NCBI GenBank assembly: GCA_000695325.1
Contig: AVPN01000192.1
Location: forward strand, 11,789 to 39,137
Length of the DNA stretch: 27,349 bases
Source of the DNA: Pleurobrachia bachei
Taxonomy: Eukaryota > Ctenophora > Tentaculata > Cydippida > Pleurobrachiidae
Reading direction: 5' to 3'
Notes under the pieces: generated by a model
The model's database searches: none
What the model saw: the letters and a program-made list of their open reading frames with translations, nothing else
Told to the model about the DNA's origin: nothing
Shown: positions 9,901 through 20,181 of the stretch, one piece after another
Layout of the letters: every line of letters begins with the position of its first letter
How positions within the stretch are numbered: position 1 is the first letter of the stretch
Position numbers and translations under genes: made by a program

Positions 9901-12900
9901 AAAGTGGTGTCACTGTTTGCTACTAATGATAATGGAGTTCTACTTCACGATAGCTTCCCCATGGAACCTGCTTACAACAGTGAGTATTGCCGTTTTAGTG
10001 TGTTTAGACCGATATTTAGATAACATTGATCAGTTGAAAATTCATATGGATAATTCATGATTCATGGGCCCAATTCATGATTGACATTTAAATAACCTTT
10101 CAGAACTCCTTGGTGTGAGCGTCCCATCTTTCTACTTCGTCTACAAGGTATGTGTCAGTAGTCATGATGTAGACTCTATACTAGAGACTCTCTAGCCCTG
10201 TCGTATATTTCACGCCCGTCGCCCAAAACATCTAACATGGGTTAAGGTAGTAACCTTGCACTTTATACGGTTGACGTGTCGAGAAATTTTGTAACGTGAC
10301 AGTGTTCTGACTCTTGATCATCTCTGACAAAATCGGCCTTCTGTCGTGAGTTTCTCGGCTACCGTGGGATCAACTTTCTGTTGAGGTACTTATTATATGA
10401 TAGTTTTACAAAGAAAATCAATAATATTTTCTCTTCCTCGTCATTTTGTGTGTTCCCTGAATGCATCAATTATCATGCATGTCACATGTTTGTGTATCAT
10501 TGTGTACCTTCTTTGCTTCAATCTTTATTAGCACAAATCAAAAAGACAGCGAGACTCTAATTTGTATCGAAACATCCCTCCTCTCCTCAGACGCGAAGTC
10601 CGGGGCTCAAGGAGATGGTGTCCCCTGTTACAATGCGCAACTTTGTTGGGTTAGAAAATGCGAACGCAGAGGTCCGGAAGGCCATGCTGGACTTTGCGTA
10701 TCACCTGACTATCGGAAACCTAGATGAGGCTTTCAAGGCTATCAAACTTATCAAGAGGTAGATATTACTAGATATAATATGTTGCTTATATTTTCTATCC
10801 TAGTAGGCATCAAAGTGAACAGATAGATCACAAATTCTAAAAATTATTACTTTGGGGTATACCGGGGCAATTTAGTTAAATTTTTTGCTATACCCTATTC
10901 TAAAATATAACGAATCTTCCCCTACAGTGAGACGGTATGGGAGAACATGGCGAAGATGTGTGTCAAAACAAGAAGGTTGGACGTGGCAGCGTTGTGTCTG
11001 GGACACATGGGACATGCCAGGGGTGCCAATGCCTTGAGGGACTCTGCCCATGAGCCCGAACTAAATGCAAGAGTTGCCATGCTCGCCCTACAACTTGGAA
11101 TGCTGGTGAGTTGTCGATAATATAGGTTACATGAAGTAATAATCAAACTATATTTTCAGTTTTGTCTTCTTTTGCATTTTTTGAATTTTAGAAAAGCTCA
11201 AAACTCCTGGCTCAGTATTTTTTGAAAATATAAAAATACAGTCTATAACATCAATAAAGCGGTGAAATGGATAAGAATGAGTCCGATTGACAGTACACAC
11301 ACGCTTCCATACGATTCGGGGAGTTTTTTGCCCCATTCACCCTCCGTATCTGTATCTGAAATAGTAGTTGGATGTTAGATGGATATATGATCAATAAGTG
11401 TGCCTCTGAATACAATCTTACGAAATAAACCCACCCCGAAGTAATCTTCGTTATCAAGATTATAAGGAGCGATTAAACCTGATCTAACCAGTTTTCTACT
11501 CAGCTCTTACCATTTCCAAAGTCATATCCAGAGTCATTACCCGTACCATTACCATCGATTATAATGTGTCTGTCACACCGAGCTGTCCGGGTCTCGTCAA
11601 TTACCTCGTATGTCTCATTATTACTGTTGAGGGGAGTCAAAATAAATTAGCAGGGCTATAATTCAACTCAGTTAAATAATGAAAGCAAAGCAAATCTAGA
11701 ATATCGTAACTATAATGGCTAGGATGACGAGGACCCCTCTTTCATTGTTGCATCATACCCAGGCCACATTCTGATCTTTGCATCCATATTAGGAAGATCT
11801 CATCCTATACTTACGTGGGATCAACACACTGAAGAATATCCTGATTATTATTACAGCTATCACTACTGCACATGTAAAAGTTAGAAAACTGGTTCCTATC
11901 AGCTCCCTTTTTCACCAACGCATTCTTTATATTTCTCTCTTTCCAGTAACCGATAACAGACTTTCCAACGCAATCCCGGACCTGTGTAGGCCAGGAAACA
12001 TGTTATATTCTGGTGTACTGTTGAAGTAAATTAGCAGAATTATTGTACACACTAATGTACACTACATTGTACATTGTACTCAAGGAATGTAATTGTACTA
12101 ACCTCTCCCTTCATCCCCGTGGAAGCGTTGACATACTGAATACTGTAGCATCTCTCATGTTCACACTCCTCCAATGTTGAGGCGCAACTTTCAACCGGAC
12201 TGTTTAGTTAGAAGTGAAGGGTTAGCTGAAGATATAATTAATAGGACCGATGAAGGCTTTGAAAAGGGTGAGAAGTGTATGCGTTTAAAAAGTTTCTAGC
12301 TACATAATATAATATAAAGGGACCTACTCTAGATTGACATCCCTTACTACTCCGAAGGACTCCCCAAATCTCCGGCACCTTAGACAGGTTATCCCACTAT
12401 GGGCCACCAGGGGCAGCAGGACAAACACCAATACTGACCATGACATTCTAGGGGGAGTTTGGGTATGAAGTTGTTGACTTTTGAGTAACAAAAAGTATCA
12501 AGAGAAGAAGGAAGAAGAATTAAAAACGTGTTGAAAAAAGGCAGTAAATTTTAAATAGAAAAGTCGTTACAAAAATGAGTTTGAAAGAGAACAAGAGAGG
12601 CACTGACGGCTGGTGATCGGTACCTATAATTATGGTCGACTTCAAACAAAAGACTCGCCCAAACAGGGAAATTACGGCAGAAAATGAGTAAAAGAGACTC
12701 ATCAGAAAGAGAGATGCTATGTATATTGCTGAAAGAGAGATCATTGTCTGAGTCTTAGCCAAAGAAAACAAGGACCTATGAACATTTAGAGTGAAGTACA
12801 ATTTACCAAGATCTGTACAGATAAGAGTAAATGAAATACAAAGTACACAAACACACATATTCCAGAGTGAATGAACAGTGAATGAAGAGCTGAAGCTAGT

Positions 12901-15900
12901 GAATAAGGAACATGTGAAACACGCACGAGATGCATGCTAAGTTACACGCAAGCGTACATTCACACAACAAGCTACACTTTGTCTAAGGAGCGATGTCCGA
13001 TGGAATATATAATGAAGAGCTGAGAGAAGGAATATTAATATAAAAGTAAAGAGAGATGAGAGAGAAGTGTGGTGGATTACTTTTCGTAAATCCTTGACAT
13101 ATATCATCTCGCATGTAACTACACCGCTGCAGAGCCAAAAAAGAAAAGTAAATAGAGGGGCGTTTCATTAGCTGTAAATTGCAGCGGAATAGAGCAAGGA
13201 GTTTCATATACCTACAGGCGCTTATCATAGTGTTAGAATATGTACAGCTTGCATTTCATCACCCTGCATTACAAAGGGATTTCATCGAAACCCTGCATTA
13301 TGTTCTGTAATGATGAAAATATAATGCAAAAGAGATCCTGGCTCGTTAGATCATAAAATTCAACAAAATGTTCCCACGGAATATTTCCATAATTACCAAG
13401 GAAATGCAATAAACAAGCAAATAATTCAGAGTTAGCGTGGGCTCAAACTGAATATTCAGAAATGAATATCGAAAAACAAAGAACAATTGTTGTTGAGTAA
13501 GGGTAGTCTCAACGAAGCAATTGTACCTTTTGACAAAACGCTAACGACAATTACTGACAGCTCAAAACACACCTTTTATAAGACTGAAGAAAGGAAGCCC
13601 TACTGACGGAACTTCATATACACACAGCAGGTGACATAGAGGTACAACACACACTGAGTGTATAAACTCTGGCAGTGGTAGAGGGTATGAACTAGAAGAG
13701 AGGGGGAAATATAATATATCATAGTATCATGGTGGCACGAGGGGGGTAATCGAATATAACCATGTAGGGAATAATGATGCATTTAAATAGGGAGAGAAAG
13801 GAGAGATACATGAAAAACGAGTAGGAGGACATTGGACAAATCCAAACGAGGAAAAGAAGAGAGAATGACTGAGTTCTACAGAAGGAACTTACTGCAGTAC
13901 CAGTACCAGGAGTGTGTTATCGGATATCCCCCTCCACTTGACCTGAGACCTCACCCACATGACCTGAGACCTCCCCCACATGACCTGAGACCTCACCCAC
14001 ATGACCTGAGACCTCCCCCACATGACCTGAGACCTCCCCCACATGACCTGAGACCTCCCCCACATGACCTGAGACCTCCCCCACATGACCTGAGACCTCC
14101 CCCACATGACCTGAGACCTCCCCCACATGACCTGAGACCTCCCCCACATGACCTGAGACCTCCCCCACATGACCTGAGACCTCCCCCACATGACCTGAGA
14201 CCTCCCCCACATGACCTGAGACCTCCCCCACATGACCTGAGACCTCCCCCACATGACCTGAGACCTCCCCCACATGACCTGAGACCTCCCCCACATGACC
14301 TGAGACCTCCCCCACATGACCTGAGACCTCCCCCACATGACCTGAGACCTCCCCCACATGACCTGAGACCTCCCCCACATGACCTGAGACCTCCCCCACA
14401 TGACCTGAGACCTCCCCCACATGACCTGAGACCTCACCCACATGACCTGAGACCTCCCCCACATGACCTGAGACCTCCCCCACATGACCTGAGACCTCCC
14501 CCACATGACCTGAGACCTCCCCCACATGACCTGAGACCTCCCCCACATGACCTGAGACCTCCCCCACATGACCTGAGACCTCCCCCACATGACCTGAGAC
14601 CTCCCCCACATGACCTGAGACCTCCCCCACATGACCTGAGACCTCCCCCACATGACCTGAGACCTCCCCCACATGACCTGAGACCTCCCCCACATGACCT
14701 GAGACCTCCCCCACATGACCTGAGACCTCCCCCACATGACCTGAGACCTCCCCCACATGACCTGAGACCTCCCCCACATGACCTGAGACCTCCCCCACAT
14801 GACCTGAGACCTCCCCCACATGACCTGAGACCTCCCCCACATGACCTGAGACCTCCCCCACATGACCTGAGACCTCCCCCACATGACCTGAGACCTCCCC
14901 CACATGACCTGAGACCTCCCCCACATGACCTGAGACCTCCCCCACATGACCTGAGACCTCCCCCACATGACCTGAGACCTCCCCCACATGACCTGAGACC
15001 TCCCCCACATGACCTGAGACCTCCCCCACATGACCTGAGACCTCCCCCACATGACCTGAGACCTCCCCCACATGACCTGAGACCTCCCCCACATGACCTG
15101 AGACCTCCCCCACATGACCTGAGACCTCCCCCACATGACCTGAGACCTCCCCCACATGACCTGAGACCTCCCCCACATGACCTGAGACCTCCCCCACATG
15201 ACCTGAGACCTCCCCCACATGACCTGAGACCTCCCCCACATGACCTGAGACCTCCCCCACATGACCTGAGACCTCCCCCACATGACCTGAGACCAATTTT
15301 CTTGGAAAGAAGTCAGAAAATTAACTGTGTAGACACAAAACTCACCAATATGATGCGAGTTGTAAAAGTAAAGACAATAGATAAGACCAAACAGTGCTAT
15401 ATAACGCTAGTTGTGTGATAGTAGGTATGTACTACTAAGTACTAACTCGTAAACACTAAATAGGGCCGTTGAAAACTGAGAAGTTAGTGCCTGTATTTAG
15501 AAGACGGTCAGAGCGGAGGTTCGAAAGAACAGGATAGAAATATGGCCGAAAGAGCGAAGAGGGATGGGAGAGAGAGCGAGAGAAAGAGAGGAATAGAGAG
15601 AGATACAGATATAATTAGAAAGAGAGGAAGGGAGCTGCCTTTCAACACCTGATTATCCTGACAGACACACTTCCATGTGTGATCCTGCTACAGAACATGC
15701 TTTATCCAGCCATCATCACAATGCTGTAATTCAGAGCATGCTTTATTTGTATGGTTGAGAGCTGCAGTGGTGACAAAAAGCTTTACTTGGGGCGCCACTG
15801 GAAGGGTCCTCTGTCATGAATATTACAAACTGTGTGTTACAATGTTGCAATAAGAGTTGTAGCGTAACTTAGCAGAGCAGCTAAGGACTGGGCATTAATT

Positions 15901-18900
15901 ACATGTAACGCATTATCATACCCGTGAAATGTCGTGTAGCTTACACCAGGCTCTTTGAGGAGACAGAACAAGTAAAATGTACCCGCAATAATAATTCTCG
16001 ATCAGCGATCAGAGAACAAGTACATCAAGCAGATAATATCTTCGTTGTTCCTCAAACCTAATTTCCTACTCAAATATCCTTATGTTATTGTCCTCCAGAG
16101 ATTATTAGGTTCTTGCTCTGTCAGGCCATTGCTTGAAAGAAATGAGAATATATGGTCAGACCAATGCTCTGTCAATTACCACATATTCCAAGGAATCCCA
16201 CTAAACTAAATCTCCCCTAGGAAGAAGCAGAACAGCTGTACATTTCATGTGGGCGATATGACCTGCTGAACAAGTTGTACCAGGCCAGTAACCAATGGAG
16301 TAAGGCCATAGCCGTAGCAGAGCGGCATGATAGGATCAACTTGAGGAGAACTTATTATAACTTTGCGGTCCACTGTGAGCTTAGTGGCGATATATCCGCT
16401 GCTATAAATGGGTAAGGATATAACAGGAAGATATAAACAGAAATTCGGCATATATGTATGTTATGTTTCATATTTGAATGGAAACCTCGTTCAGTAAGAT
16501 CAGGAAAGTTTCCACATAAGAAAACCCTACTCATCACACCAATCTCTATTATCAGGTACGAGAAGAGTGGTACACACCGGTTTGAGGTACCCCGAATGCT
16601 GAACGATAATCCTGACGAGCTCCAGGGGTACATTTCGAAAACGAAGGATGCTGAACTGATATCATGGTGGGGACAGTACCTGGAGAGCTGCGGGGATATC
16701 AATACTGCCCTACAGTTTTATGAGGTAAGATTATCACTTATCAGGATATAATCATGGTTTTGTGTCTGGTGTTGATCTGTTCAAGCTCTATTGCTCTAAC
16801 ATAGAATACGGGTATCATCATTATATCTGATTTACCTCACTTCCTTCAAGTTGTGGGCCTGGCCTAGATCAAGCTTCCTCCTGTGCCCCTCTCTCCCACA
16901 CCCCCACCCACACTTTGTTCACCCCTCATGCACTTCCCCAGGCAGCACGTGACACAATGTCCTTTGTCCGGCTGTGGTGCTACATGGGCCGGTTCTCAGA
17001 CGCCATAAACACTTGTAATGAAACAGGAGACAGGGCTGCTTGTTTCCATCTTGCCCGGCAACTGGAAAATCACGAGAGGTTCGCAGAGGCAGTGTCGTTT
17101 TATGGGAAGGCAAAGGCGTATTCTAATGCTACAAGACTTTGTAGAGCTAATCAGATGGACAATGAACTCATTTCATATGCCATGTACAGGTGAGAATTGA
17201 CTCATATCCCACCGGCTTCCCTCCCTTACAATATTATTCTGGCTACTATGGTTCCTATTATACTACCCTCCTTTGTTGAGTAAGGGGTTACTCAACAAAA
17301 CCTCTACCTTGCTACCCTGAATACCCTCCTAACCTGACTTGCTCGACCCTCTCACAACTACCTCTCCCCTCCCCCAGTAACGTGGATGATATGGTACAGT
17401 GTGCCGAGTACTACGAACAGTCTGGTGATCACATGGAGCAGGCCATTATGCTATACCACAAGGCAGGTCATGTGGGAAGGGCACTAGAGCTCGCATTCCA
17501 ACACCACCAATATGCTGCACTGCAACATATCTCTAGCAACCTAGACAGCAGGTAAATTGATTTAATATTGATGCTGGTGAATTTTCCTTTGTAGACAGCA
17601 GGAAGGTTGTTATTAATGATGCCCTTTTCTGCTTAATAAAGCTCTTTTTCACAACCACCCCGCTCAACATTGATATATTCCCGTTCCCACCTCTATCACA
17701 ATGTTCCCCCCAGTGTCGACCCAGAGACCCTACAAACGTGTGCCCAGTATTTCCTGGAACACCAACAATACAGTAAAGCAGTTGACCTGCTTGTCCTAGC
17801 TAAGAAGTACCTAGAAGCACTAGATATTTGTATTGATAGGCATATCTCTATCACTGAAGAAATGGCAGAGCAGATGAGTCCTGGCGCTGATGTGGAACAG
17901 GAATACAAGTAAGTTGAGCTGGGAGAGATTAGTAGCTGGGAGATACTATCTAGTGCAAGACTTGATCTGTACCCGGGTCCAGGACCTTCAGACGTTTAGC
18001 TAGTCAGTCTGGGGAGTTGAAAACACCAAACATTGATTCAATCTACCGGGATCCTGAATCAATAAACCATTACCCCCTAGGAAAGTGTTATTTGAGCGAA
18101 TCGGAGAGTGTTGTATGGTACAAGGAGCCTACCATCTAGCAACTAAAAAGTTTACCCAGGCCGGAAACAGGATTAAAGCAATGAGAGCTCTCCTAAAATC
18201 AGGGGACACAGAGAAAATAATTTTCTTTGCGGGGGTCTCACGGCAAAAGGAGATCTATGTTATGGCTGCTAACTATCTGCAGGTAAACTTTAGTTTGAAA
18301 TTTATTGTCCCTGCCAGCCGAGCCATTCTGATTTCTGAAGATGCTGAGTCAAAACTCGGTTTGTGCCATAACATGGCCACAGTTTATTCGCTGCATATCT
18401 GGAACGCGCGGAGGATCACTTCTATCGCAAACAGTAAATCCAGCGCTCAGTCGCTCCAAAAGTGCTTTAAAGTGAGCGCACTATGTGTGTGTTTTGAACC
18501 GTCGTGACTTTATTCAGTTATTATTGAGTGAAAAAGTCGTGACATGAAATGAAAAATCCGCACTTTTCAGAGACTTGACTGGAGGAAAGACCCGGAGATT
18601 ATGAAGAATATTATAACGTTCTACACCAAGGGAAGGGCCCTTGATTCTCTGTCTGGCTTCTATGATGCATGTGCTCAGGTTTGTGCCAGCCTCGTGTTGT
18701 CAAGGGTTACCATCAAAGAACAGATGTTGTCAATCTGTAGACCCTCTAGCAACCTTTTTAAGTTATCAAATGTACTTCACAATAATATTTAACTCCAGGT
18801 TGAGATTGATGAATACCAAAATTACGAGAAAGCTCTCGGGGCATTATCGGAGGCAATGAAATGTCTGACAAAGGCCAAAATGGCCGATGTAGGGACTCAA

Positions 18901-19674
18901 GAGGCGAAGATCAACTTCCTCAAGCGGAGAATACTGCTGGTCAAGAAGTTCGTCCAGGCACGCAGGTTTGTTGTGAAAATAGACACCCCTATTATAAAGC
19001 TCAGTTCGCTCAGTGAAGACTAATAAAAAAGTTACTCCTGACTCTAAGTTGTACTTCTTTAAAAGCTATTAAAACCACACTCTGTCCAGGACTTATGAGG
19101 AAGACCCAGAGGAGGCCATGAGACAGAGTCTCTTGTTGATGGATGAAGGGGATCTAGAAACGGGGATCCGGTCTGGGGATATTTATGGGTTCATGATTGA
19201 ACACTATGCTAGTGTGTCAAATTTCCAGAAGGTAAAGATGGTGTTTATCATTGTCAAACTTTCTCTGTAGTTTCCAAAAACGGAATTTTACAAGCATCTT
19301 TGAATATTAAAAGGGCAGAATTCAATCACATATTAACACTTACCCTTATTTCAGGCGTACCACTTGGTCCAAGAGTTAAAGCAGCGTCTACCCACTGCCT
19401 CTCTGTCTTACTACATCAACAACTCTATTCTTGAGCAAATCAGGCAACACGTGAGTGTAACCATTGGTGAATCACATTCCTACCCGTCACATTTTGTACA
19501 GTAGGGGATGGGGACAAACGTTATTTAGATTTGATTGTGGATACCCACAAAATGAATTCAATAATCAATCCCCCTGTTTAGTGTGGTGGAGACGACCCAG
19601 CCCTGGGAGTTACAGACTCACCAGGAATTGACGAGGAAATAGAGGAGGATCTTCCTGAGGAGTTCGGGTACTGA
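3250..19674 (+). CDS. IFT140: intraflagellar transport protein 140, 31-exon model
   Basis: IFT140 is a core subunit of the IFT-A complex, which carries out retrograde transport in cilia and brings membrane receptors into them. One copy of each exon gives 4311 nt and 1436 residues (human 1462). Exons 1-18 encode the N-terminal WD40 propellers (about residues 1-727) and exons 19-31 the TPR-type helical region. Matches to the family run along the whole length, including [45 protein letters not shown] and [15 protein letters not shown]. The start MSVFFDH aligns with the human N-terminus; an in-frame ATG at 3235 would add five residues. The C-terminus is acidic and ends at TGA 19672-19674, as in the family. 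Oddities: exons 4-8 are partly duplicated, and intron 20 is about 5.1 kb. Exon coordinates are in the block entries below. Confidence 0.96.
4871..5023. repeat. 29-bp minisatellite in IFT140 intron 6A
   Basis: Five units of 29 bp start at 4871, 4900, 4929, 4958 and 4987, with a partial sixth to 5023. Each unit joins ATAGCAACGGTTGCTGGGT to GCGGTTCCC, so each boundary forms a GTTCCCATAGCAAC-like 14-mer close to the RFX X-box. The matching intron in unit B has only about two units (6253-6320). Confidence 0.9.
5201..5229. repeat. hairpin motif, 10-bp arms, in IFT140 intron 7A
   Basis: CAACTGTCAG (5201-5210) and CTGACAGTTG (5220-5229) are exact reverse complements around a 9-base loop. The same element is at 6498-6526 in unit B, and degraded relatives are at 7334-7365 and around 16116-16175. 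Confidence 0.75.
5549..6845 (+). repeat. IFT140: tandem duplication unit B inside IFT140 (exons 4B-8B)
   Basis: Exons 4B 5567-5691, 5B 5859-5958, 6B 6136-6228, 7B 6348-6485, and 8B 6682-6868, whose last 23 bases lie past the unit end. Exon 8B is complete, with donor GTGGGT at 6869, and joins exon 9 in frame. Against unit A I count 23 base changes in exons 4-7; all are at synonymous positions, so the encoded protein is the same. Introns 4-6 differ by many substitutions and indels, while 6387-6845 is identical to unit A. The repeat motif of the ciliary WD40 region ([19 protein letters not shown]) is present in both. Confidence 0.93.
5963..6320. promoter_or_regulatory. cluster of RFX X-box-like motifs in IFT140 introns 5B and 6B
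   Basis: GTTACCATGGCAAC occurs at 5963-5976 and 6001-6014 and fits the RFX consensus GTNRCC-N(0-3)-RGYAAC. Near matches are GTTACCATCGCAAC at 6038-6051, GTTACCATAGCAAC at 6276-6289 and GTTCCCATAGCAAC at 6307-6320. RFX factors drive ciliary genes in animals, which suits IFT140, but intronic repeat DNA could also explain the motifs. Confidence 0.4.
7050..11105 (+). CDS. IFT140: IFT140 exons 9-20 (rest of WD40 region, start of helical region)
   Basis: Exons: 7050-7213, 7516-7609, 7765-7860, 8009-8103, 8268-8395, 8663-8780, 8974-9088, 9499-9587, 9769-9979, 10104-10147, 10591-10757 and 10928-11105. Phases agree at every junction. Recognisable stretches are [62 protein letters not shown] and [19 protein letters not shown]. 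Exon 9 could end at 7210 instead of 7213. Between exons 9 and 10 human IFT140 has about 15 more residues, so a micro-exon may be missed or the segment lost. Exon 14 uses a weak donor (GTTCGC). Confidence 0.9.
9672..9695. repeat. palindromic element TTGTTGAGTAA/TTACTCAACAA
   Basis: Exact 11-bp inverted arms around two bases, in IFT140 intron 16. The same arms recur at 17272-17299 around GGGG. Degraded copies lie near 13488-13514 and 6988-7006, so this is a small dispersed family. Confidence 0.75.
11243..12446 (-). CDS. Ly6/uPAR-type three-finger protein, nested in IFT140 intron 20, 5 exons
   Basis: No exon here is long enough to stand out alone. Minus-strand exons 12446-12328, 12199-12103, 11981-11815, 11623-11511 and 11355-11243 join in frame at GT-AG sites (609 nt, 202 residues). 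The protein begins with a signal peptide ([18 protein letters not shown]) followed at once by ITCLRC, the usual start of a Ly6 domain. Further cysteines follow in [14 protein letters not shown] and RDCVG, and the domain closes with MCSSDSCNN, which fits the conserved final Cys-Asn. The canonical C7-C8 pair appears absent. Exon 5 encodes a hydrophobic tail ([20 protein letters not shown]) ending at the stop codon, which suggests a GPI-anchor signal. Such proteins sit on the cell surface or modulate receptors; the ligand is unknown. Antisense to IFT140. Confidence 0.82.
12447..13939. other. intron 20 of IFT140, no gene seen
   Basis: The plus strand is purine-rich (runs such as AAGAGAGATGAGAGAGAAG near 13047) with no exon-like signal. 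Open frames on the minus strand are low-complexity shadows of this composition. It contains the upstream flank of the nested Ly6 gene, so that gene's promoter probably lies just above 12447. A degraded TTGTTGAGTAA palindrome sits at about 13488-13514. Confidence 0.6.
13940..15294. repeat. 21-bp minisatellite, 64 copies
   Basis: The unit GACCTGAGACCTCCCCCACAT repeats 64 times exactly in register (13940 to 15283), plus 11 bases. Nearly all units are identical; the only variant I see replaces one C by A (CACCCAC) in units 1, 3 and one near 14435. Because 21 is a multiple of 3 and the unit lacks stop codons in several frames, it creates long false open frames: DLRPPPH on the plus strand, MWGRSQV on the minus. 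No ATG-started gene with flanking conserved sequence is seen. It lies inside IFT140 intron 20. Confidence 0.97.
15295..16220. other. 3' part of IFT140 intron 20
   Basis: There is a purine-rich tract at about 15560-15630, then unremarkable sequence. CATGCTTTAT occurs twice (near 15697 and 15738). Two degraded arms of the CTGTCAG hairpin family occur at about 16116-16134 and 16155-16175. No gene seen. Confidence 0.6.
16221..19674 (+). CDS. IFT140: IFT140 exons 21-31 (TPR-like region and acidic C-terminus)
   Basis: Exons: 16221-16411, 16556-16724, 16942-17189, 17378-17551, 17714-17908, 18081-18282, 18571-18678, 18799-18965, 19090-19231, 19355-19450 and 19582-19674. All junctions are GT-AG with matching phases. 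Conserved stretches include [65 protein letters not shown] and [18 protein letters not shown]. The last exon is acidic ([14 protein letters not shown]) and ends at TGA. The exon 27 acceptor follows a longer intron (18283-18570) that reads like ordinary non-coding DNA. Confidence 0.95.
17272..17299. repeat. palindromic element TTTGTTGAGTAA/TTACTCAACAAA
   Basis: Exact 12-bp inverted arms around GGGG in IFT140 intron 23. Same family as the element at 9672-9695. Confidence 0.75.
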
Positions 19675-20181
19675 GATATCCTAGATATTCAAATAAGGGA
19701 GAGGATTAGAAGAGACTCTGCAGTTCGGAATACATTGGACAATGCAATGTCTCAATTTGTTGAGTCGGAGTTAAGTGTTTTGTGCTGTCCGGTACAGCGA
19801 ATCGTTATTGGGAGAATTGTACTGTATTGAAGATGTAAAATATAGTGTACACAGTGTGTAAAATGTAAATACGTCATAACTAATTTATGTTAACACATTC
19901 AGGAGTCTTTTTTAATCCTTTTTGCGGTTTTTATGGTTTTACAGTTAAATCGATTCACGTAACACGCAATTTGTCGAGGAATACACTGTAGAAAGCTTGA
20001 GCGCGCGCGAAAAGAAAGTTGTGCGCGGCGTATTTTCAACTTGAAAATCTTTACTTTCTTCAAAATCTTTCAATTTTTTTGTCGAAATTTTGCGTGAGCC
20101 GTGATTGTCTGCCCAAAAAGACACAGATTAGCCTAAATGCCACTTGCAAGAACCTTTACCACAATCCTATCGAACAGGAAC
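19675..20181. promoter_or_regulatory. IFT140 3' UTR and UNG promoter region
   Basis: After the IFT140 stop the sequence is AT-rich with no canonical AATAAA. Near 20000 it changes to a CpG-rich patch. GCGCGAAA at 20005-20012 matches the E2F consensus read on the other strand, and a perfect TTTTCAA-C-TTGAAAA palindrome follows at 20033-20047. Both would suit an S-phase DNA repair gene such as UNG; this is inference from motif alone. Confidence 0.4.

Noticed and set aside
12520-13228. Minus-strand frames of 81-112 codons upstream of the Ly6 gene
   Set aside because: Low-complexity, hydrophobic output of a purine-rich plus strand. No splice sites join them to the Ly6 exons.
13940-15294. CRISPR-like direct repeats
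   Set aside because: The repeats are contiguous with no spacers, in an animal intron. It is a minisatellite.
13832-15418. A 528-codon repeat protein gene
   Set aside because: It opens with TTG, not ATG, and nearly all its length is the 21-bp minisatellite. Openness follows from the unit length and lack of stops.
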